From Labedella gwakjiensis (GTDB taxonomy: Bacteria; Actinomycetota; Actinomycetes; Actinomycetales; Microbacteriaceae): a DNA stretch of 64,000 bases. Position numbers and translations under genes: made by a program. Where the stretch lies: assembly GCF_003014675.1 (NCBI RefSeq), contig NZ_PYAU01000001.1, forward strand, positions 3,534,001-3,598,000. The letters run 5' to 3'. Positions within the stretch are counted from its first letter, which is position 1; every line of letters starts with the position of its first letter. A model generated the notes under the pieces. The model worked only from the letters and a program-made list of their open reading frames with translations, was not told the origin of the DNA and ran no database searches. Below are positions 16,716-27,596 of the stretch, in pieces.

Positions 16716-18392
16716 ATGACCGAGAACGTGACCGCTGGCGCCACCCTCTCAGCTGACGCCGTGGTCGTCGGAGCAGGACTCGCCGGGCTGGTTGCGGCCC
16801 ACGAGATCGCCTCGGCCGGCCGGTCCGTCATCGTGCTGGACCAGGAGCCGCCCGCTTCCCTCGGCGGGCAGGCATGGTGGTCGTTCGGCGGACTCTTCCT
16901 GGTCGATTCGCCCGAGCAGCGTCGCATGGGCGTCCGCGATTCCGTCGATCTGGCGTGGAGCGACTGGACGGCGACAGCAGCGTTCGACCGCGAGGACGAC
17001 ACCTGGCCGAAGCGATGGGCCAGGGCGTACGTCGAATTCGCCGCCGGTGAGAAACGGCCGTGGCTCCGCTCGCTCGGTGTCGGATTCTTCCCCATCGTCG
17101 GCTGGGCCGAGCGTGGCGGCGCCGGTCCGGAGGGACCCGGGAACTCGGTGCCGCGATTCCACGTCACCTGGGGCACGGGTCCTGGCGTCCTCGCCCCGTT
17201 CGTCCAGCGCGTCGAGGCCCACGTAGCGTCAGGCCGTATCAGGGTCCTGCACCGACACCGTGTCGATGCCGTGGACCTCGTGGCCGGCACGGCCGTCGGT
17301 GTGAGTGGAACCATCCTCGAGCCGAGCGAAGCCGCCCGCGGACAGTCCTCGACGAGAACTCCCATCGGCGACTTCCGGGTGGCGGCCTCCGCGGTCTTGC
17401 TGACGACGGGCGGAATCGGAGGATCTCCCGACCTGGTCCGTCGTTACTGGCCCGAGCGTCTCGGACGGGCGCCGCGGTCGATGCTGTCGGGAGTGCCGGC
17501 CCACGTCGACGGCCGCGGATGGGGGATCGCCGAGCGTGCCGGAGCTCGGCTCATCGGTACCGACCGGATGTGGCACTACACCGAGGGGATCACGAACTGG
17601 GACCCGGTCTGGCCGGGCCATGGCATCCGCATTCTCCCGGGTCCGTCGTCGCTGTGGCTCGATGCCTTAGGACGTCGGCTCCCCCACCCCTACTCGCCCG
17701 GCTTCGACACGCTCGGAACGCTTGGGCACATCCTGAAGACAGGGTACGAGCACAGCTGGTTCGTCCTCACCCAGAAGATCATCGAGAAGGAGTTCGCACT
17801 TTCGGGCAGCGAACAGAACCCCGACCTGACCGGGAAGGATCTCCGGCTGCTGGCGAAGCGACTCGGAGCCGGAGCCCCCGGGCCCGTCGAGGCGTTCAAG
17901 GATCACGGCGAGGACTTCGTCGTGTCGAGGACGCTGTCAGGCCTGCTCGATGGAATGAAGTCGCTCTCCCCCGACGCCCCGCTCGACCGACGAGAGGTCA
18001 CGCGCGCGATCCGCGATCGCGACGCGCAGTCCATGAATCCGTTCTCCAAGGATCCCCAACTCGCAGCGATCACATCGGCGCGTCAGTACCGCGGCGACCG
18101 GATCCTGCGGGTCGCCGCTCCTCACCGGCTTCTCGATGCAGCTGCCGGTCCCCTGATCGCGGTCAAGCTGCACGTGCTGAGCCGAAAGACCCTCGGCGGT
18201 ATCGAGACGGATCTCGAGGGACGCGTCCTCAGTGACGATGGGACGACCGTCGGCGGGCTCTATGCGGCGGGCGAGGTCGCCGGATTCGGAGGGGGCGGGA
18301 TGCATGGCTATCGAGCGCTCGAGGGGACGTTCCTCGGAGGGTGTCTCTTCTCCGGTCGAACGGTGGGCCGGAGCGTCGCCGCCGCCGTGTGA
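16716..18392 (+). CDS. FAD-binding dehydrogenase (fumarate reductase/KstD-like flavoprotein)
   Basis: About 558 aa. A Rossmann FAD motif VVVGAGLAGLVAAHEIA is close to the N-terminus, and a second FAD-contacting segment GLYAAGEVAGFGGGGMHGY lies near the C-terminus. This belongs to the flavoprotein group of predicted oxidoreductases related to fumarate reductase and 3-ketosteroid dehydrogenase (COG3573-type). The substrate is not predictable; there are no steroid or fumarate genes nearby. In-frame TTG (16698) and ATG (16713) lie upstream. ATG 16716 has AAGGAG at the best spacing, six bases. It stands alone between glbO and a convergent hypothetical gene. Confidence 0.85.
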   Translation: MTENVTAGATLSADAVVVGAGLAGLVAAHEIASAGRSVIVLDQEPPASLGGQAWWSFGGLFLVDSPEQRRMGVRDSVDLAWSDWTATAAFDREDDTWPKRWARAYVEFAAGEKRPWLRSLGVGFFPIVGWAERGGAGPEGPGNSVPRFHVTWGTGPGVLAPFVQRVEAHVASGRIRVLHRHRVDAVDLVAGTAVGVSGTILEPSEAARGQSSTRTPIGDFRVAASAVLLTTGGIGGSPDLVRRYWPERLGRAPRSMLSGVPAHVDGRGWGIAERAGARLIGTDRMWHYTEGITNWDPVWPGHGIRILPGPSSLWLDALGRRLPHPYSPGFDTLGTLGHILKTGYEHSWFVLTQKIIEKEFALSGSEQNPDLTGKDLRLLAKRLGAGAPGPVEAFKDHGEDFVVSRTLSGLLDGMKSLSPDAPLDRREVTRAIRDRDAQSMNPFSKDPQLAAITSARQYRGDRILRVAAPHRLLDAAAGPLIAVKLHVLSRKTLGGIETDLEGRVLSDDGTTVGGLYAAGEVAGFGGGGMHGYRALEGTFLGGCLFSGRTVGRSVAAAV

Positions 18393-18406
18393 TCGGCGGA
18401 GGGTGA

Positions 18407-19066
18407 TCAGACCGCGCTGCGACGAGCCAGAACGTGGCCGCGCCGCGGACTCAGCCGCACCCAGGACCCGCTCGCGAAGATCGGGACGTTCTCGTCTCCG
18501 TCCGGGATGAAACCGAGAGCGTCCGCGGCGAAAGCCGCGCCGCTCGGCAGGTCGTCTCGATCCCCGATGGGCCGTGTCCACACAGCCTGCCTGATCGAAT
18601 GCACGACGTGGTCCCCCGCGGCCTCTGGAACGGCATCGGCGACGTCCGCCACACCACGGCGCGCCGTCTCGACGAGTGTCGCGGCGGAAACATCGCCGAT
18701 CGGGAGCCACCCTGAGCGGGGCGGCGAGATCCCTGCCCACACCGTCGTGACCCTCTGATCGGGGAGCGCGAGATCCAGAGGCGGACCCGCGTCGGGACCC
18801 GGCGTCGCAATGCGATCGAGGATGCTGCGGACCGGGACGACGATATCGAGGTCGGACCCGCTCGCCGCACGCATGGTGCGCAGCCCGAGCACCGTGAAAC
18901 CACGATCCATCAGGCCCCGCGGGGAGAGCGCAGCCGTGTAGAGCGCGAGGACTCCGCCCCGGAGGACGAGACGAACCGCTGTGTCGTCGACACGAGCAGC
19001 GCGCGCGAGGTACGTCCGGGCGTCGGAGAGGGACGCCGGGTCTGGGAAGGTGATCGTGGAACTCAT
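18407..19066 (-). CDS. Conserved hypothetical protein
   Basis: 219 residues, no transmembrane helix and no signal peptide. The N-terminal part (FPDPASLSDARTYLARAARVDD) looks like a helical domain, and the middle has an LRTMRAASGSDLDIVVPV segment. It resembles uncharacterised actinobacterial proteins, but I cannot assign a function. GAGGA three bases before the ATG and TAAGTT nine bases before it could serve either an SD-led or a near-leaderless transcript. It is divergent from the tesB-like gene across a 55-bp intergenic region. Confidence 0.75.
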   Translation of the reverse strand: MSSTITFPDPASLSDARTYLARAARVDDTAVRLVLRGGVLALYTAALSPRGLMDRGFTVLGLRTMRAASGSDLDIVVPVRSILDRIATPGPDAGPPLDLALPDQRVTTVWAGISPPRSGWLPIGDVSAATLVETARRGVADVADAVPEAAGDHVVHSIRQAVWTRPIGDRDDLPSGAAFAADALGFIPDGDENVPIFASGSWVRLSPRRGHVLARRSAV

Positions 19067-19121
19067 GTCCTCATAAACTTACGTGACCGACGCCGTCAGG
19101 GTGTCCAGAGGAGGCCAGCCG

Positions 19122-19991
19122 ATGAACCCCATCGAGTCGCTCTTGCACACGCTGGATCTCACGGACACGGGGGCACGCACCACGGAGGACATCTACACCG
19201 GACCGTCGCAGTGGATGCCTCACGGCCGCGTGTACGGCGGTCAGGTCCTCGCGCAGTCGCTCACCGCCTCCATGCGGACGGTCGCGCCCGACCGTTCGGT
19301 CCACTCGATGCACGGCTACTTCCTGCGAGCCGGCGATGCGAGCCAGGAGATCACGTTCGCGGTCGATCGCATCCACGACGGGCGGTCCTTCTCCACCCGT
19401 CGCACGCAGGCTTACCAGAACGGTGTCCCCATCCTGTCGCTCATCGCCTCGTTCCAGGACGAAGACGATGGCCTGGATCATCAGCACGCCGCTCCTGTGG
19501 GCGTTCCACAGCCAGAGGACCTCCCGTCTGCAGCCGATCTCCTCGGCGATCTCGACCACCCCGTGGCCCAGACCTGGGCTCGGGACCGCCCCTTCGACAT
19601 GCGGCACATACCGTCGCCGATCTACCTGAGCGTGGAGGGCGAGCACGTCGACCGTCAGGCGGTATGGATGCGCGCGACGAGTCCCCTTCCCGACTCGCCC
19701 CTGATCCATCAGGCGGCGCTCGCCTACGCGAGCGACTACACGATCCTGGAGCCCGTCCTCCGCCGGCACGGCATCCCGTGGGCGACCCCTGGAGCGAAGA
19801 TCGCCAGCCTCGATCACGCGATGTGGTGGCACCGCCCCGCCCGCGTCGACGATTGGCTCCTCTACGTGCAGGACTCCCCGAGCGCGGTGGGCGGACGGGG
19901 TCTCTCCCGGGGTGCCTTCTACACGCGCGACGGTGTCCTCGTCGCGAGCGTCGCCCAGGAGGGAATGATCCGCATCCCGTCGACTCGCTGA
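19122..19991 (+). CDS. tesB: Acyl-CoA thioesterase II (TesB-type)
   Basis: Hydrolyses acyl-CoA to free fatty acid and CoA; 289 aa. Two hotdog domains are visible: the first with RVYGGQVLAQSLTAS and HSMHGYFLRAGD, the second with SLDHAMWWHRP near residue 230 and a typical C-terminus (GVLVASVAQEGMIR). A GTG at 19083 lies in frame upstream, but AGAGGAGG seven bases before ATG 19122 and the MNPIESLL N-terminus support the shorter form. It is convergent with a second, single-hotdog thioesterase gene. Confidence 0.92.
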   Translation: MNPIESLLHTLDLTDTGARTTEDIYTGPSQWMPHGRVYGGQVLAQSLTASMRTVAPDRSVHSMHGYFLRAGDASQEITFAVDRIHDGRSFSTRRTQAYQNGVPILSLIASFQDEDDGLDHQHAAPVGVPQPEDLPSAADLLGDLDHPVAQTWARDRPFDMRHIPSPIYLSVEGEHVDRQAVWMRATSPLPDSPLIHQAALAYASDYTILEPVLRRHGIPWATPGAKIASLDHAMWWHRPARVDDWLLYVQDSPSAVGGRGLSRGAFYTRDGVLVASVAQEGMIRIPSTR

Positions 19992-20034
19992 ATCGAACGG
20001 CCGTGCCCGTGGACAGGCACGCCGGACTCAGGCG

Positions 20035-20510
20035 TCAGTCGCGTTTGCGTCCCAGCTGGAGGGGGTCTCCGAGGTAGACCGACCACGCAGAGCGCTCCTC
20101 GTCCGTGATGCGCCGCGGACGGCTCGTGGACGAGTCCACGAGGACGATGGTGCTCACCGCTCGCGCGTAGAGGTCACGCGACGTCTCACCCGTGCCGTAG
20201 ACGTCGTAGCAGACGTCGAGGCTCGCTCCGCCGAGGTGCGAGATCCACAGCTGCACGTCGAGCGGAGCCCGACGATAGGCGATCGGTGCGACATAGGCGA
20301 CCTCGTGCCGTGCGATGAGCGTGATCGTGTCGGATCCGGCCTCCGCCTCGATGAGCGCCATGCCGCGGTCGACGCCGTCGCCGTCTTCATCGCTCCGCCA
20401 GAAGGCGCGCACACGCGCCTCTTCGAGCAGGCGCATGAGTTCCACGTTGTTGACGTGGTTGTACGCATCGAGGTCGCCCCAGCGCAGATGGACGGGGACG
20501 TGCAGGCGCA

Positions 20511-20511
<1 letters not shown>
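20035..20511 (-). CDS. Acyl-CoA thioesterase, 4HBT hotdog family
   Basis: 158-residue single-hotdog thioesterase. The RWGDLDAYNHVNN active-site helix near residues 10-22 carries the catalytic Asp, and VPVHLRWGD precedes it. The natural acyl-CoA is not known. The ATG at 20511 overlaps the ettA stop codon (ATGA), so it is translated from the ettA message. The pairing of EttA with a YbgC/4HBT protein recurs in actinobacteria. Confidence 0.88.
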
Positions 20512-22193
<1,682 letters not shown>

Positions 22194-22202
22194 ATCGGGT
22201 CC

Positions 22203-22208
22203 AGTCTA
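22203..22208 (-). promoter_or_regulatory. -10 hexamer of ettA (leaderless)
   Basis: TAGACT on the minus strand, nine bases before the ettA ATG. Confidence 0.5.
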
Positions 22209-22258
22209 CGGGGCGAGCGCGCTCCAGACGTATCCGTCGCGGTGACACACGGCCGGAC

Positions 22259-22756
22259 TCACCAGTCGATGACGCGGGTGTCGCCAATGAGGCAGAGACC
22301 GGTGCCGAGCACGGGTTGGATGGTCGAGTGGTACCCGTCGACCGACGGACCGAACTGTCCGATGAGGCAGGACTCGCCCCAGCGGACACTGAACTGGATG
22401 GACTCCGCCCGATCGCCCAGCGTCGTGGCGTCGTTCGTGACCTCCATCGCACCTTTGTCGAATCCCGCCGCGACGAGGGCGTCGATGAAGTCCCGCCCGC
22501 CGGCGTCCGCGTTCTCCGCCGTCGCCGCGTTCACCTGGTCGAAGAACGGCTTGTTGTCCTCCGCCGTGCCGTCCGGGACGAGGACGATCGCCTCCGCGGT
22601 CGGCGTCGCTGTGGGCGACGATGTCGTCGTGGTCTCCACCGTGGTGGGCGCCTGCATCGTGCAGCCGGCCAGCACGACGACGGCCGCGACCGCCGACGCA
22701 GCGAAAACGCCGCGGGCTCCTCGCGTCGGTCGACGCTCGAGTCGATCGGATTCCAC
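22259..22756 (-). CDS. Putative lipoprotein (DUF6993-like)
   Basis: 165 residues. An Arg-rich N-region, a hydrophobic stretch and a LAGC lipobox (Cys near residue 32) indicate a membrane-anchored lipoprotein. A Thr/Ser/Pro-rich spacer follows, then a folded domain of about 110 residues with two further Cys (in ESCLIG and GLCLIG) that could form a disulfide. The pattern resembles the uncharacterised DUF6993 domain of Microbacteriaceae. The GTG start at 22756 has GGGGAG seven bases upstream. The function is unknown. Confidence 0.8.
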   Translation of the reverse strand: MESDRLERRPTRGARGVFAASAVAAVVVLAGCTMQAPTTVETTTTSSPTATPTAEAIVLVPDGTAEDNKPFFDQVNAATAENADAGGRDFIDALVAAGFDKGAMEVTNDATTLGDRAESIQFSVRWGESCLIGQFGPSVDGYHSTIQPVLGTGLCLIGDTRVIDW

Positions 22757-22809
22757 GGGCGCTCCCCTGAGTCGGACCGACAGGCGGTCGATTGCGTGCT
22801 CGTTCGAGT

Positions 22810-23181
22810 CTAGGAGAGGAACGCCCGGCCACCTGGTCGCTCCACAGACGCAGGATGCACGCGGGATTCCCGGTCGACGTCGACGAGGTCTCCGTGGAGC
22901 TCGGCGAGCACGTGCGGCGGATCGGAGGATTCACGCAGCACGATCGCGCCCGCAACGGTGACAGTCGCCCCATCGCAGAGGCTGTTGGACATGTCCAGAG
23001 CAGGTTCGCCGATCACCGTCACGAGGAAGCAGCCGGGTGAAGCGCCTCTCGGCAGCCGGATGCGGGCCGCCCCGTCTGCTCGCGTCCTCAGCAGGAAGCT
23101 CGTGACGACGAGGCCGTCGTCCGTGCGGACGGAGCGGGGTCGTCCGTCCACCGAACCTCTCACGATCGCCCGGTCCCCCAT
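22810..23181 (-). CDS. OB-fold, single-stranded-DNA-binding-like protein
   Basis: 123 residues with SSB-family features: an N-terminal strand set (RAIVRGSVDGRPRSV), VVTSFLLRTRA, and a short VTVAGAIVL strand. The canonical acidic C-terminal tip that recruits repair partners is absent; the protein ends in Gly/Arg-rich sequence. It is therefore better called SSB-like than replication SSB, and is likely a second copy. The ATG at 23181 has GGAGGAG nine bases upstream. It lies in a minus-strand row with the lipoprotein and ettA. Confidence 0.65.
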   Translation of the reverse strand: MGDRAIVRGSVDGRPRSVRTDDGLVVTSFLLRTRADGAARIRLPRGASPGCFLVTVIGEPALDMSNSLCDGATVTVAGAIVLRESSDPPHVLAELHGDLVDVDRESRVHPASVERPGGRAFLS

Positions 23182-23446
23182 GTGTCTGCACTCCTCCACC
23201 GTCGTGACCGCGGTGCGGATCGCCGCTCCGGCGTGGATGCCGGGTCCGCCGGAGCGACGACCGCAACACGAGTGTGCAGGAGCGGATCGAGGGGCGCTGC
23301 CCTCGATCGCCGCGTCGGCGGACAACTCCCCGCCCGTCCCCCTGTGGACGACGTCGCAGGCCGCCCGACGGCGATGTCGGTGGTGCGTCGTAGCCTTCGA
23401 TCACGAGTTCAGCGGGGCCGGCCGCACATCAGAAAGGACAACGGGA

Positions 23447-23734
23447 ATGACCCTCGACACCCTCACCATCGAAGCACCGGTCGCCGTCACGTCGACCTCC
23501 GCCCCCACCACCTCGCCGTCGTCCGGCACCGTGCGGGTCGATGCGCGCGGTGAAAGGCTCTGGCGTGTCTCCACGCCCACGTTCGCCGTCGTCGGTCATG
23601 TCGAGCTCCTCGACACGGCAGCGGGCGAGATCTTCTTGGCGAAGCGATACTCGCCGACCTACGCGAGGTTCGTCGATCACGGCCGGTTCTGGTCCCTCGA
23701 CGATGCCGTCGATTGCCTTCGACTCGGAGGGTGA
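23447..23734 (+). CDS. Small conserved hypothetical protein
   Basis: 95 residues: a Thr/Ser/Ala/Pro-rich start, then a compact domain (ERLWRVSTPTFAVVGHVELL...FWSLDDAVDCLR). The YSPTYARFVDHGRFWS pattern resembles small actinobacterial proteins of unknown role. AAAGGA eight bases before ATG 23447 supports the start. It is divergent from the SSB-like gene. Confidence 0.65.
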   Translation: MTLDTLTIEAPVAVTSTSAPTTSPSSGTVRVDARGERLWRVSTPTFAVVGHVELLDTAAGEIFLAKRYSPTYARFVDHGRFWSLDDAVDCLRLGG

Positions 23735-23834
23735 CGCCGCACCTGTCGAGGCGAACGTCCACGGCCCCGAACGGGGGATCCCGGTCATCCGGCGACACCC
23801 TCCACTAATGCCGGGAACATGCCGACGGCAGCGG

Positions 23835-23840
23835 TATCGT
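23835..23840 (+). promoter_or_regulatory. -10 hexamer of 23848 gene (leaderless)
   Basis: TATCGT seven bases before the ATG at 23848. Confidence 0.45.
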
Positions 23841-23847
23841 TCGGCGC

Positions 23848-24600
23848 ATGGACTGGTGGAATGACCTCACGACCTGGCTGACGGCGCCCGAGACGCGCCC
23901 GACTCTCTTCACGGCTGCGACCATCGTGCTCGCGATCCTCGTCTCCGGATTCGTGTCCGCATCGATCGCGAAGGCGGCAGTCCGCCGTCTGGTCGATCAG
24001 CGCGAACGCGAGCAGAAGTCGGCGGCGATCGCCGCCTTCATCGACGCGGCGACCGAGGCGTCGGTGTGGAATTCCCTCACGCCCGGCGAACAGGTTCTCG
24101 CCGACCGTGCGGTCGGGCAGGCCGACATCCTCGTGCGACTCCTGCCGATCAAGTCCGCCCCGATCGTCGCCGACTGGGCCGCTCACCAGCTCGCCGAGAT
24201 GAAGCGAAATTCCGCCACCTTCGGCTATGAGCTCGCGCCAGCGCTCACCGAGTTCCGTGACCGCCTCCTCGACTGGCAGCATCGCCCCGCGAAGGCGAAG
24301 AAGCTCTTCCAGAGCGACATCGAGCGGTGGTCCTTCAACACCGACGATTCGGAGCGAGACCTCGTGCGTCGGCAAGACGGGTGGGTCGCCGAGCAGCACC
24401 AGAAGGCGCACACGTCCCCGGCTCCCTCCGCGCAGGAGACCGAACGCCCGGCGGCTGCAACGACGGCGCTAGCCGACCGCAACATCCGCGAGCCGAAGAC
24501 GGACACCCAGACGCAGAAACTCATCGAGGACGTTGCGGCCATCGACCAGCGCATCGCCGCGACGAGTAAGACCCCGTCCACGGAGGAACGCTCGGCCTGA
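23848..24600 (+). CDS. Membrane-anchored conserved hypothetical protein
   Basis: 250 residues with one transmembrane helix (about 20-42, TLFTAATIVLAILVSGFVSA), then a long helical cytosolic part rich in Glu, Lys and Ala (QREREQKSAAIAAFIDAATEA) and a low-complexity C-terminus. No enzymatic motif is visible. Coiled-coil propensity suggests a scaffold or adaptor role. No Shine-Dalgarno is present; TATCGT seven bases upstream suggests leaderless expression. It ends at a strong convergent terminator shared with nadE. Confidence 0.7.
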   Translation: MDWWNDLTTWLTAPETRPTLFTAATIVLAILVSGFVSASIAKAAVRRLVDQREREQKSAAIAAFIDAATEASVWNSLTPGEQVLADRAVGQADILVRLLPIKSAPIVADWAAHQLAEMKRNSATFGYELAPALTEFRDRLLDWQHRPAKAKKLFQSDIERWSFNTDDSERDLVRRQDGWVAEQHQKAHTSPAPSAQETERPAAATTALADRNIREPKTDTQTQKLIEDVAAIDQRIAATSKTPSTEERSA

Positions 24601-24639
24601 CCTCACCGTCCGTCGGTGCGGGATTCGAGACCCCACGCC

Positions 24640-24681
24640 GAGCGAGGTGCCGGTCCGCTACTGCGGGCCGGCACCTCGCTC
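24640..24681. terminator. Bidirectional terminator between 23848 gene and nadE
   Basis: 14-bp perfect stem (24640-24653 with 24668-24681) around a 14-nt loop, followed by GTTGTC. It lies between two convergent genes. Confidence 0.88.
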
Positions 24682-24685
24682 GTTG

Positions 24686-25513
24686 TCACGCCGTGCGCCA
24701 CCAATCGTCGAACGGAGTGACGGGCACGGTGCGCTTGTGCCGCGTCATGAGAAAGCGCGTCTCGATCGCCTCGGCGACGTCGTCCGCGACCTCGCGACCT
24801 TCGAGATAGTCGTCGATGTCGTTGTACGTCAGCCCGAGGTTCGCCTCGTCCGTCTGCCCGGGAGTGTCATCGAGCAAGTCGGCCGTCGGCGCTTTCTCGT
24901 ACAAGCGAGCCGGGGCGTCGAGATGCTGCAGGAGGGCCTTGCCCTGCCTCTTCGTGAGCCCGCTGAGAGGCAGGATGTCCGCTCCCCCGTCTCCGAACTT
25001 CGTGAAGAAGCCGGTGATCGCCTCAGCGGCGTGATCGGTTCCCACCACGAGGAGGGCGCGCTGACCGGCGATGGCGTACTGGGCGACCATCCGTGCCCGA
25101 GCCTTCACGTTCCCCTTCGTGAAGTCCGTCATCCGATCGCCGACGGCGTCTCCGTATTCGTCGAAGAAGCCGTCGACGCCGCGCTTCACGTTGAACGTGA
25201 CGCTCCGATCGGGGGCGATGAAGCCGAGGGCGAGCTGCGCATCGTCCTCATCGTGCTGGACGCCGTACGGTAGCCGGACGGCGACGAACTCGGCCGTGCC
25301 GCCCCCCTCGCGGAGCCGCTCGCTCGCCAACTGGCAGAGCCGTCCGGCCAGGGATGAGTCCTGTCCACCGCTGATCCCGAGCACGAATCCGGCCGCGCCT
25401 GTCGTGGTGGCGTAGTCGACGAGGAACGAGACCCGCCTCTCGATCTCGGCGGCCGGATCCACCTCCGGAAGGGAGCCCAGCTCGGCGATGATGTCGCTTT
25501 GAAGATCACGCAT
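24686..25513 (-). CDS. nadE: Ammonia-dependent NAD synthetase
   Basis: Converts deamido-NAD, ATP and ammonia to NAD+; 275 aa, the short form without a glutaminase domain. The PP-loop SGGQDSS is at 48-54 and the [22 protein letters not shown] block carries substrate contacts. The C-terminal [10 protein letters not shown] segment is typical. It follows the phosphomevalonate kinase by 23 bp but has its own TAGGCT six bases before the ATG, so at least part of its transcription is independent and leaderless. A convergent terminator ends it. Confidence 0.96.
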   Translation of the reverse strand: MRDLQSDIIAELGSLPEVDPAAEIERRVSFLVDYATTTGAAGFVLGISGGQDSSLAGRLCQLASERLREGGGTAEFVAVRLPYGVQHDEDDAQLALGFIAPDRSVTFNVKRGVDGFFDEYGDAVGDRMTDFTKGNVKARARMVAQYAIAGQRALLVVGTDHAAEAITGFFTKFGDGGADILPLSGLTKRQGKALLQHLDAPARLYEKAPTADLLDDTPGQTDEANLGLTYNDIDDYLEGREVADDVAEAIETRFLMTRHKRTVPVTPFDDWWRTA

Positions 25514-25519
25514 GACATC

Positions 25520-25525
25520 AGCCTA
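25520..25525 (-). promoter_or_regulatory. -10 hexamer of nadE (leaderless)
   Basis: TAGGCT on the minus strand, six bases before the nadE ATG, in the short gap after the phosphomevalonate kinase gene. Confidence 0.55.
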
Positions 25526-25536
25526 AACCCGCTGGA

Positions 25537-26625
25537 TTACGGAGTCGTTTCCGTTTCCGGAGCCGGGTGGACATGGAGCGAGAGCCTCCTGATGTCACCG
25601 AGCTCCCATTGACGGAACATGGGGTCGAGGTCGGTCGCCTCATCCGCCAGCACGATGCCGCAATCGCCTCCTCCGGCACCCGACGACTTGGCCGCTGCGC
25701 CGACGAATTCGGCCGAGTCGCACAGAAGAGTGAGGTCGGGGGTCTCGATCGAGATCCCGACGCTGACACCGAGTCGGACGAGCAGTCGACGTGCCCGGTG
25801 GAGTTGCTTCTGGGCGCCCGCGAGATCGTCGGCGTCGAACGCGGCGACCAGAGCCTCGACACACGCCCTGCTGTCCTCCAGGAACGATTCGTAGTGGCTG
25901 TCTTCCTGCTGCTTCCGTTTCTGGATCCCATCGACGAGCTGAGCCGTCGACGCGGGTTCGCCTGTCCAGCCCACGACGAGTCGACCCCCGGTCAACGGGG
26001 GCAGTCTGCGAACGGATAGCCCCGGCCAGTCCTCAGCGATCAGTGAGACGACGTCCGTCTCCGCGGATCGACGCGCGACCCACCCGCGATCAGGAGATGA
26101 GAATGCGATCCACCCGCCGTAGAGACTCGCCGCGACGTCGCCGCCCGACGCGAGCGGATTCACGCCGATCGTCGCGAGAAGCGCGAGCTTGAGGCGGGAG
26201 AGCTCGTCGAGTCCGAGCGAGTAGAACCGATCGAGGGCCGTCACCGTCGCGACCGTGACGGCGGCGCTCGACCCCAGTCCGAACTTCCGGCCGGAACGGT
26301 CGTCGAGCTCGCTACGGATCGCCAGGTCGTAGAAGTCCAGCCGACGACCCGATTCGAGGGCGAAGGCCTCGACCACGCGAATGGCGGACAGCACGTAGTC
26401 GAACGGACGCTGATCCCTGTCGATGACGAGTCGATCGCCGTCGCGCCGCCACACCACGGGCAGATGGCCGAACTGATCGGAGATCAGCTGTCCGCGCCCC
26501 GCACTCGCTTCGAGCGTCACCGTGACGAACCGGTCCACGGCGATGAGGACCGCCGGATACCCGGGCTCGACCACCGCATACTCTCCGGCGATGAAGAGCT
26601 TCCCCGGCGCTGCGACCTCGATCAT
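25537..26625 (-). CDS. mvaK2: Phosphomevalonate kinase
   Basis: GHMP-family kinase that phosphorylates 5-phosphomevalonate to the diphosphate; 362 aa. The N-terminal APGKLFIAGEYAVVEPGYPA is the characteristic PMK opening. FGLGSSAAVTVATVTAL is the GHMP ATP loop (about 140) and GAGGGDCG the third motif near residue 315. The ATG overlaps the decarboxylase stop codon (ATGA). It is the last gene of the mevalonate kinase-decarboxylase-PMK operon. Confidence 0.94.
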   Translation of the reverse strand: MIEVAAPGKLFIAGEYAVVEPGYPAVLIAVDRFVTVTLEASAGRGQLISDQFGHLPVVWRRDGDRLVIDRDQRPFDYVLSAIRVVEAFALESGRRLDFYDLAIRSELDDRSGRKFGLGSSAAVTVATVTALDRFYSLGLDELSRLKLALLATIGVNPLASGGDVAASLYGGWIAFSSPDRGWVARRSAETDVVSLIAEDWPGLSVRRLPPLTGGRLVVGWTGEPASTAQLVDGIQKRKQQEDSHYESFLEDSRACVEALVAAFDADDLAGAQKQLHRARRLLVRLGVSVGISIETPDLTLLCDSAEFVGAAAKSSGAGGGDCGIVLADEATDLDPMFRQWELGDIRRLSLHVHPAPETETTP

Positions 26626-27596
26626 CGCGGAGCCTCCGTGACACGCACTCCCGGTCCCGGGAGCGACGTGGTCACTCCGGCCACACCGAGAGATCCGACG
26701 GCCGCGGAAACACTCGCGACATCCGGACGACGGCACAAGACCTTCACGTTGGGTCCGGCGTCCATCGTGGCGTAGCACTCGGTGCCCGCAGCACGCAGCT
26801 CGCGGACGAGTCGAAGACACCGGACGCTGTCGGGCTCCCAGTACGAGACGGGAGGTGTCGATCCGAGCATCGAGGCGTGCATCCGCATGGCGTTGGATTC
26901 GGCGAGCTCTCCGACTCGGGTGAAGTCCCCTGCGGCGACCGCCTCGAGCATGCCCGCGAAGTCGACGCGCGACGACGACACCCACGCGTCATAGTACGGC
27001 GAGGTGTCCGCGGTGAGCCGCATCGCGTCGCGGCTCGAGATCTCCTTCGTCCCGGCATTGACGACGGCGACGACCATCGCCAGATCGAGCCCCGGGTCGT
27101 GAAGGGGCTCAGCGTAGGACGAAGCGTCGTCCGTCCCGGCATACCAGACGGCGAGACCGCCGAAGATGCTGCGCGAGGCGGAACCGGAGCCTTTCCGAGC
27201 CAGGATCGACAGCTCTCGGGGGCTCAGAGACAGCCCGGCCGCCGACGTGGCCGCGGCGGCGAGAGCCGCGAATCCGGACGCTGACGACGCGAGACCGGCA
27301 GCGGTGGGCACCGTGTTCCGAGAGACGACGCTGGCGTACTCGCTCCGACCCGACAGGTCGCGCACGAGATCCAGGAATCGGGACACACGATCAGCTGGCA
27401 CCCCGGACAACGGATCTCCGTCGAGAACGACGGAATCGCGATCGTTCCCCCACTCGACGGTCGTCTCCGTGCGGTAGGCGTCGAGCGTCAGCGACACACT
27501 GCTCGTCGCGGGGATGGCGAGCCGCGAATCCACCTTGCCCCAGTACTTGATCAGCGCGATGTTCGAATGAGCGACAGCCGTCGACCTGCCGCTCAT
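26622..27596 (-). CDS. mvaD: Diphosphomevalonate decarboxylase
   Basis: ATP-dependent decarboxylation of mevalonate-5-diphosphate to isopentenyl diphosphate; 324 aa, GHMP superfamily. Family hallmarks are the N-terminal AHSNIALIKYWGK, the TAAGLASSASGFAAL loop (about 95-110) and GSGSASRSIFGG. The C-terminal ATMDAGPNVKVL is also characteristic. It overlaps by ATGA with both neighbours, which shows tight translational coupling. The upstream part of the open frame lies inside the mevalonate kinase gene and is not coding. Confidence 0.96.
   Translation of the reverse strand: MSGRSTAVAHSNIALIKYWGKVDSRLAIPATSSVSLTLDAYRTETTVEWGNDRDSVVLDGDPLSGVPADRVSRFLDLVRDLSGRSEYASVVSRNTVPTAAGLASSASGFAALAAAATSAAGLSLSPRELSILARKGSGSASRSIFGGLAVWYAGTDDASSYAEPLHDPGLDLAMVVAVVNAGTKEISSRDAMRLTADTSPYYDAWVSSSRVDFAGMLEAVAAGDFTRVGELAESNAMRMHASMLGSTPPVSYWEPDSVRCLRLVRELRAAGTECYATMDAGPNVKVLCRRPDVASVSAAVGSLGVAGVTTSLPGPGVRVTEAPR

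Noticed and set aside
19995-20034. Terminator between the two thioesterase genes
   Set aside because: A 6-bp CGTGCC/GGCACG pairing exists, but the hairpin is short and lacks a U-tract.
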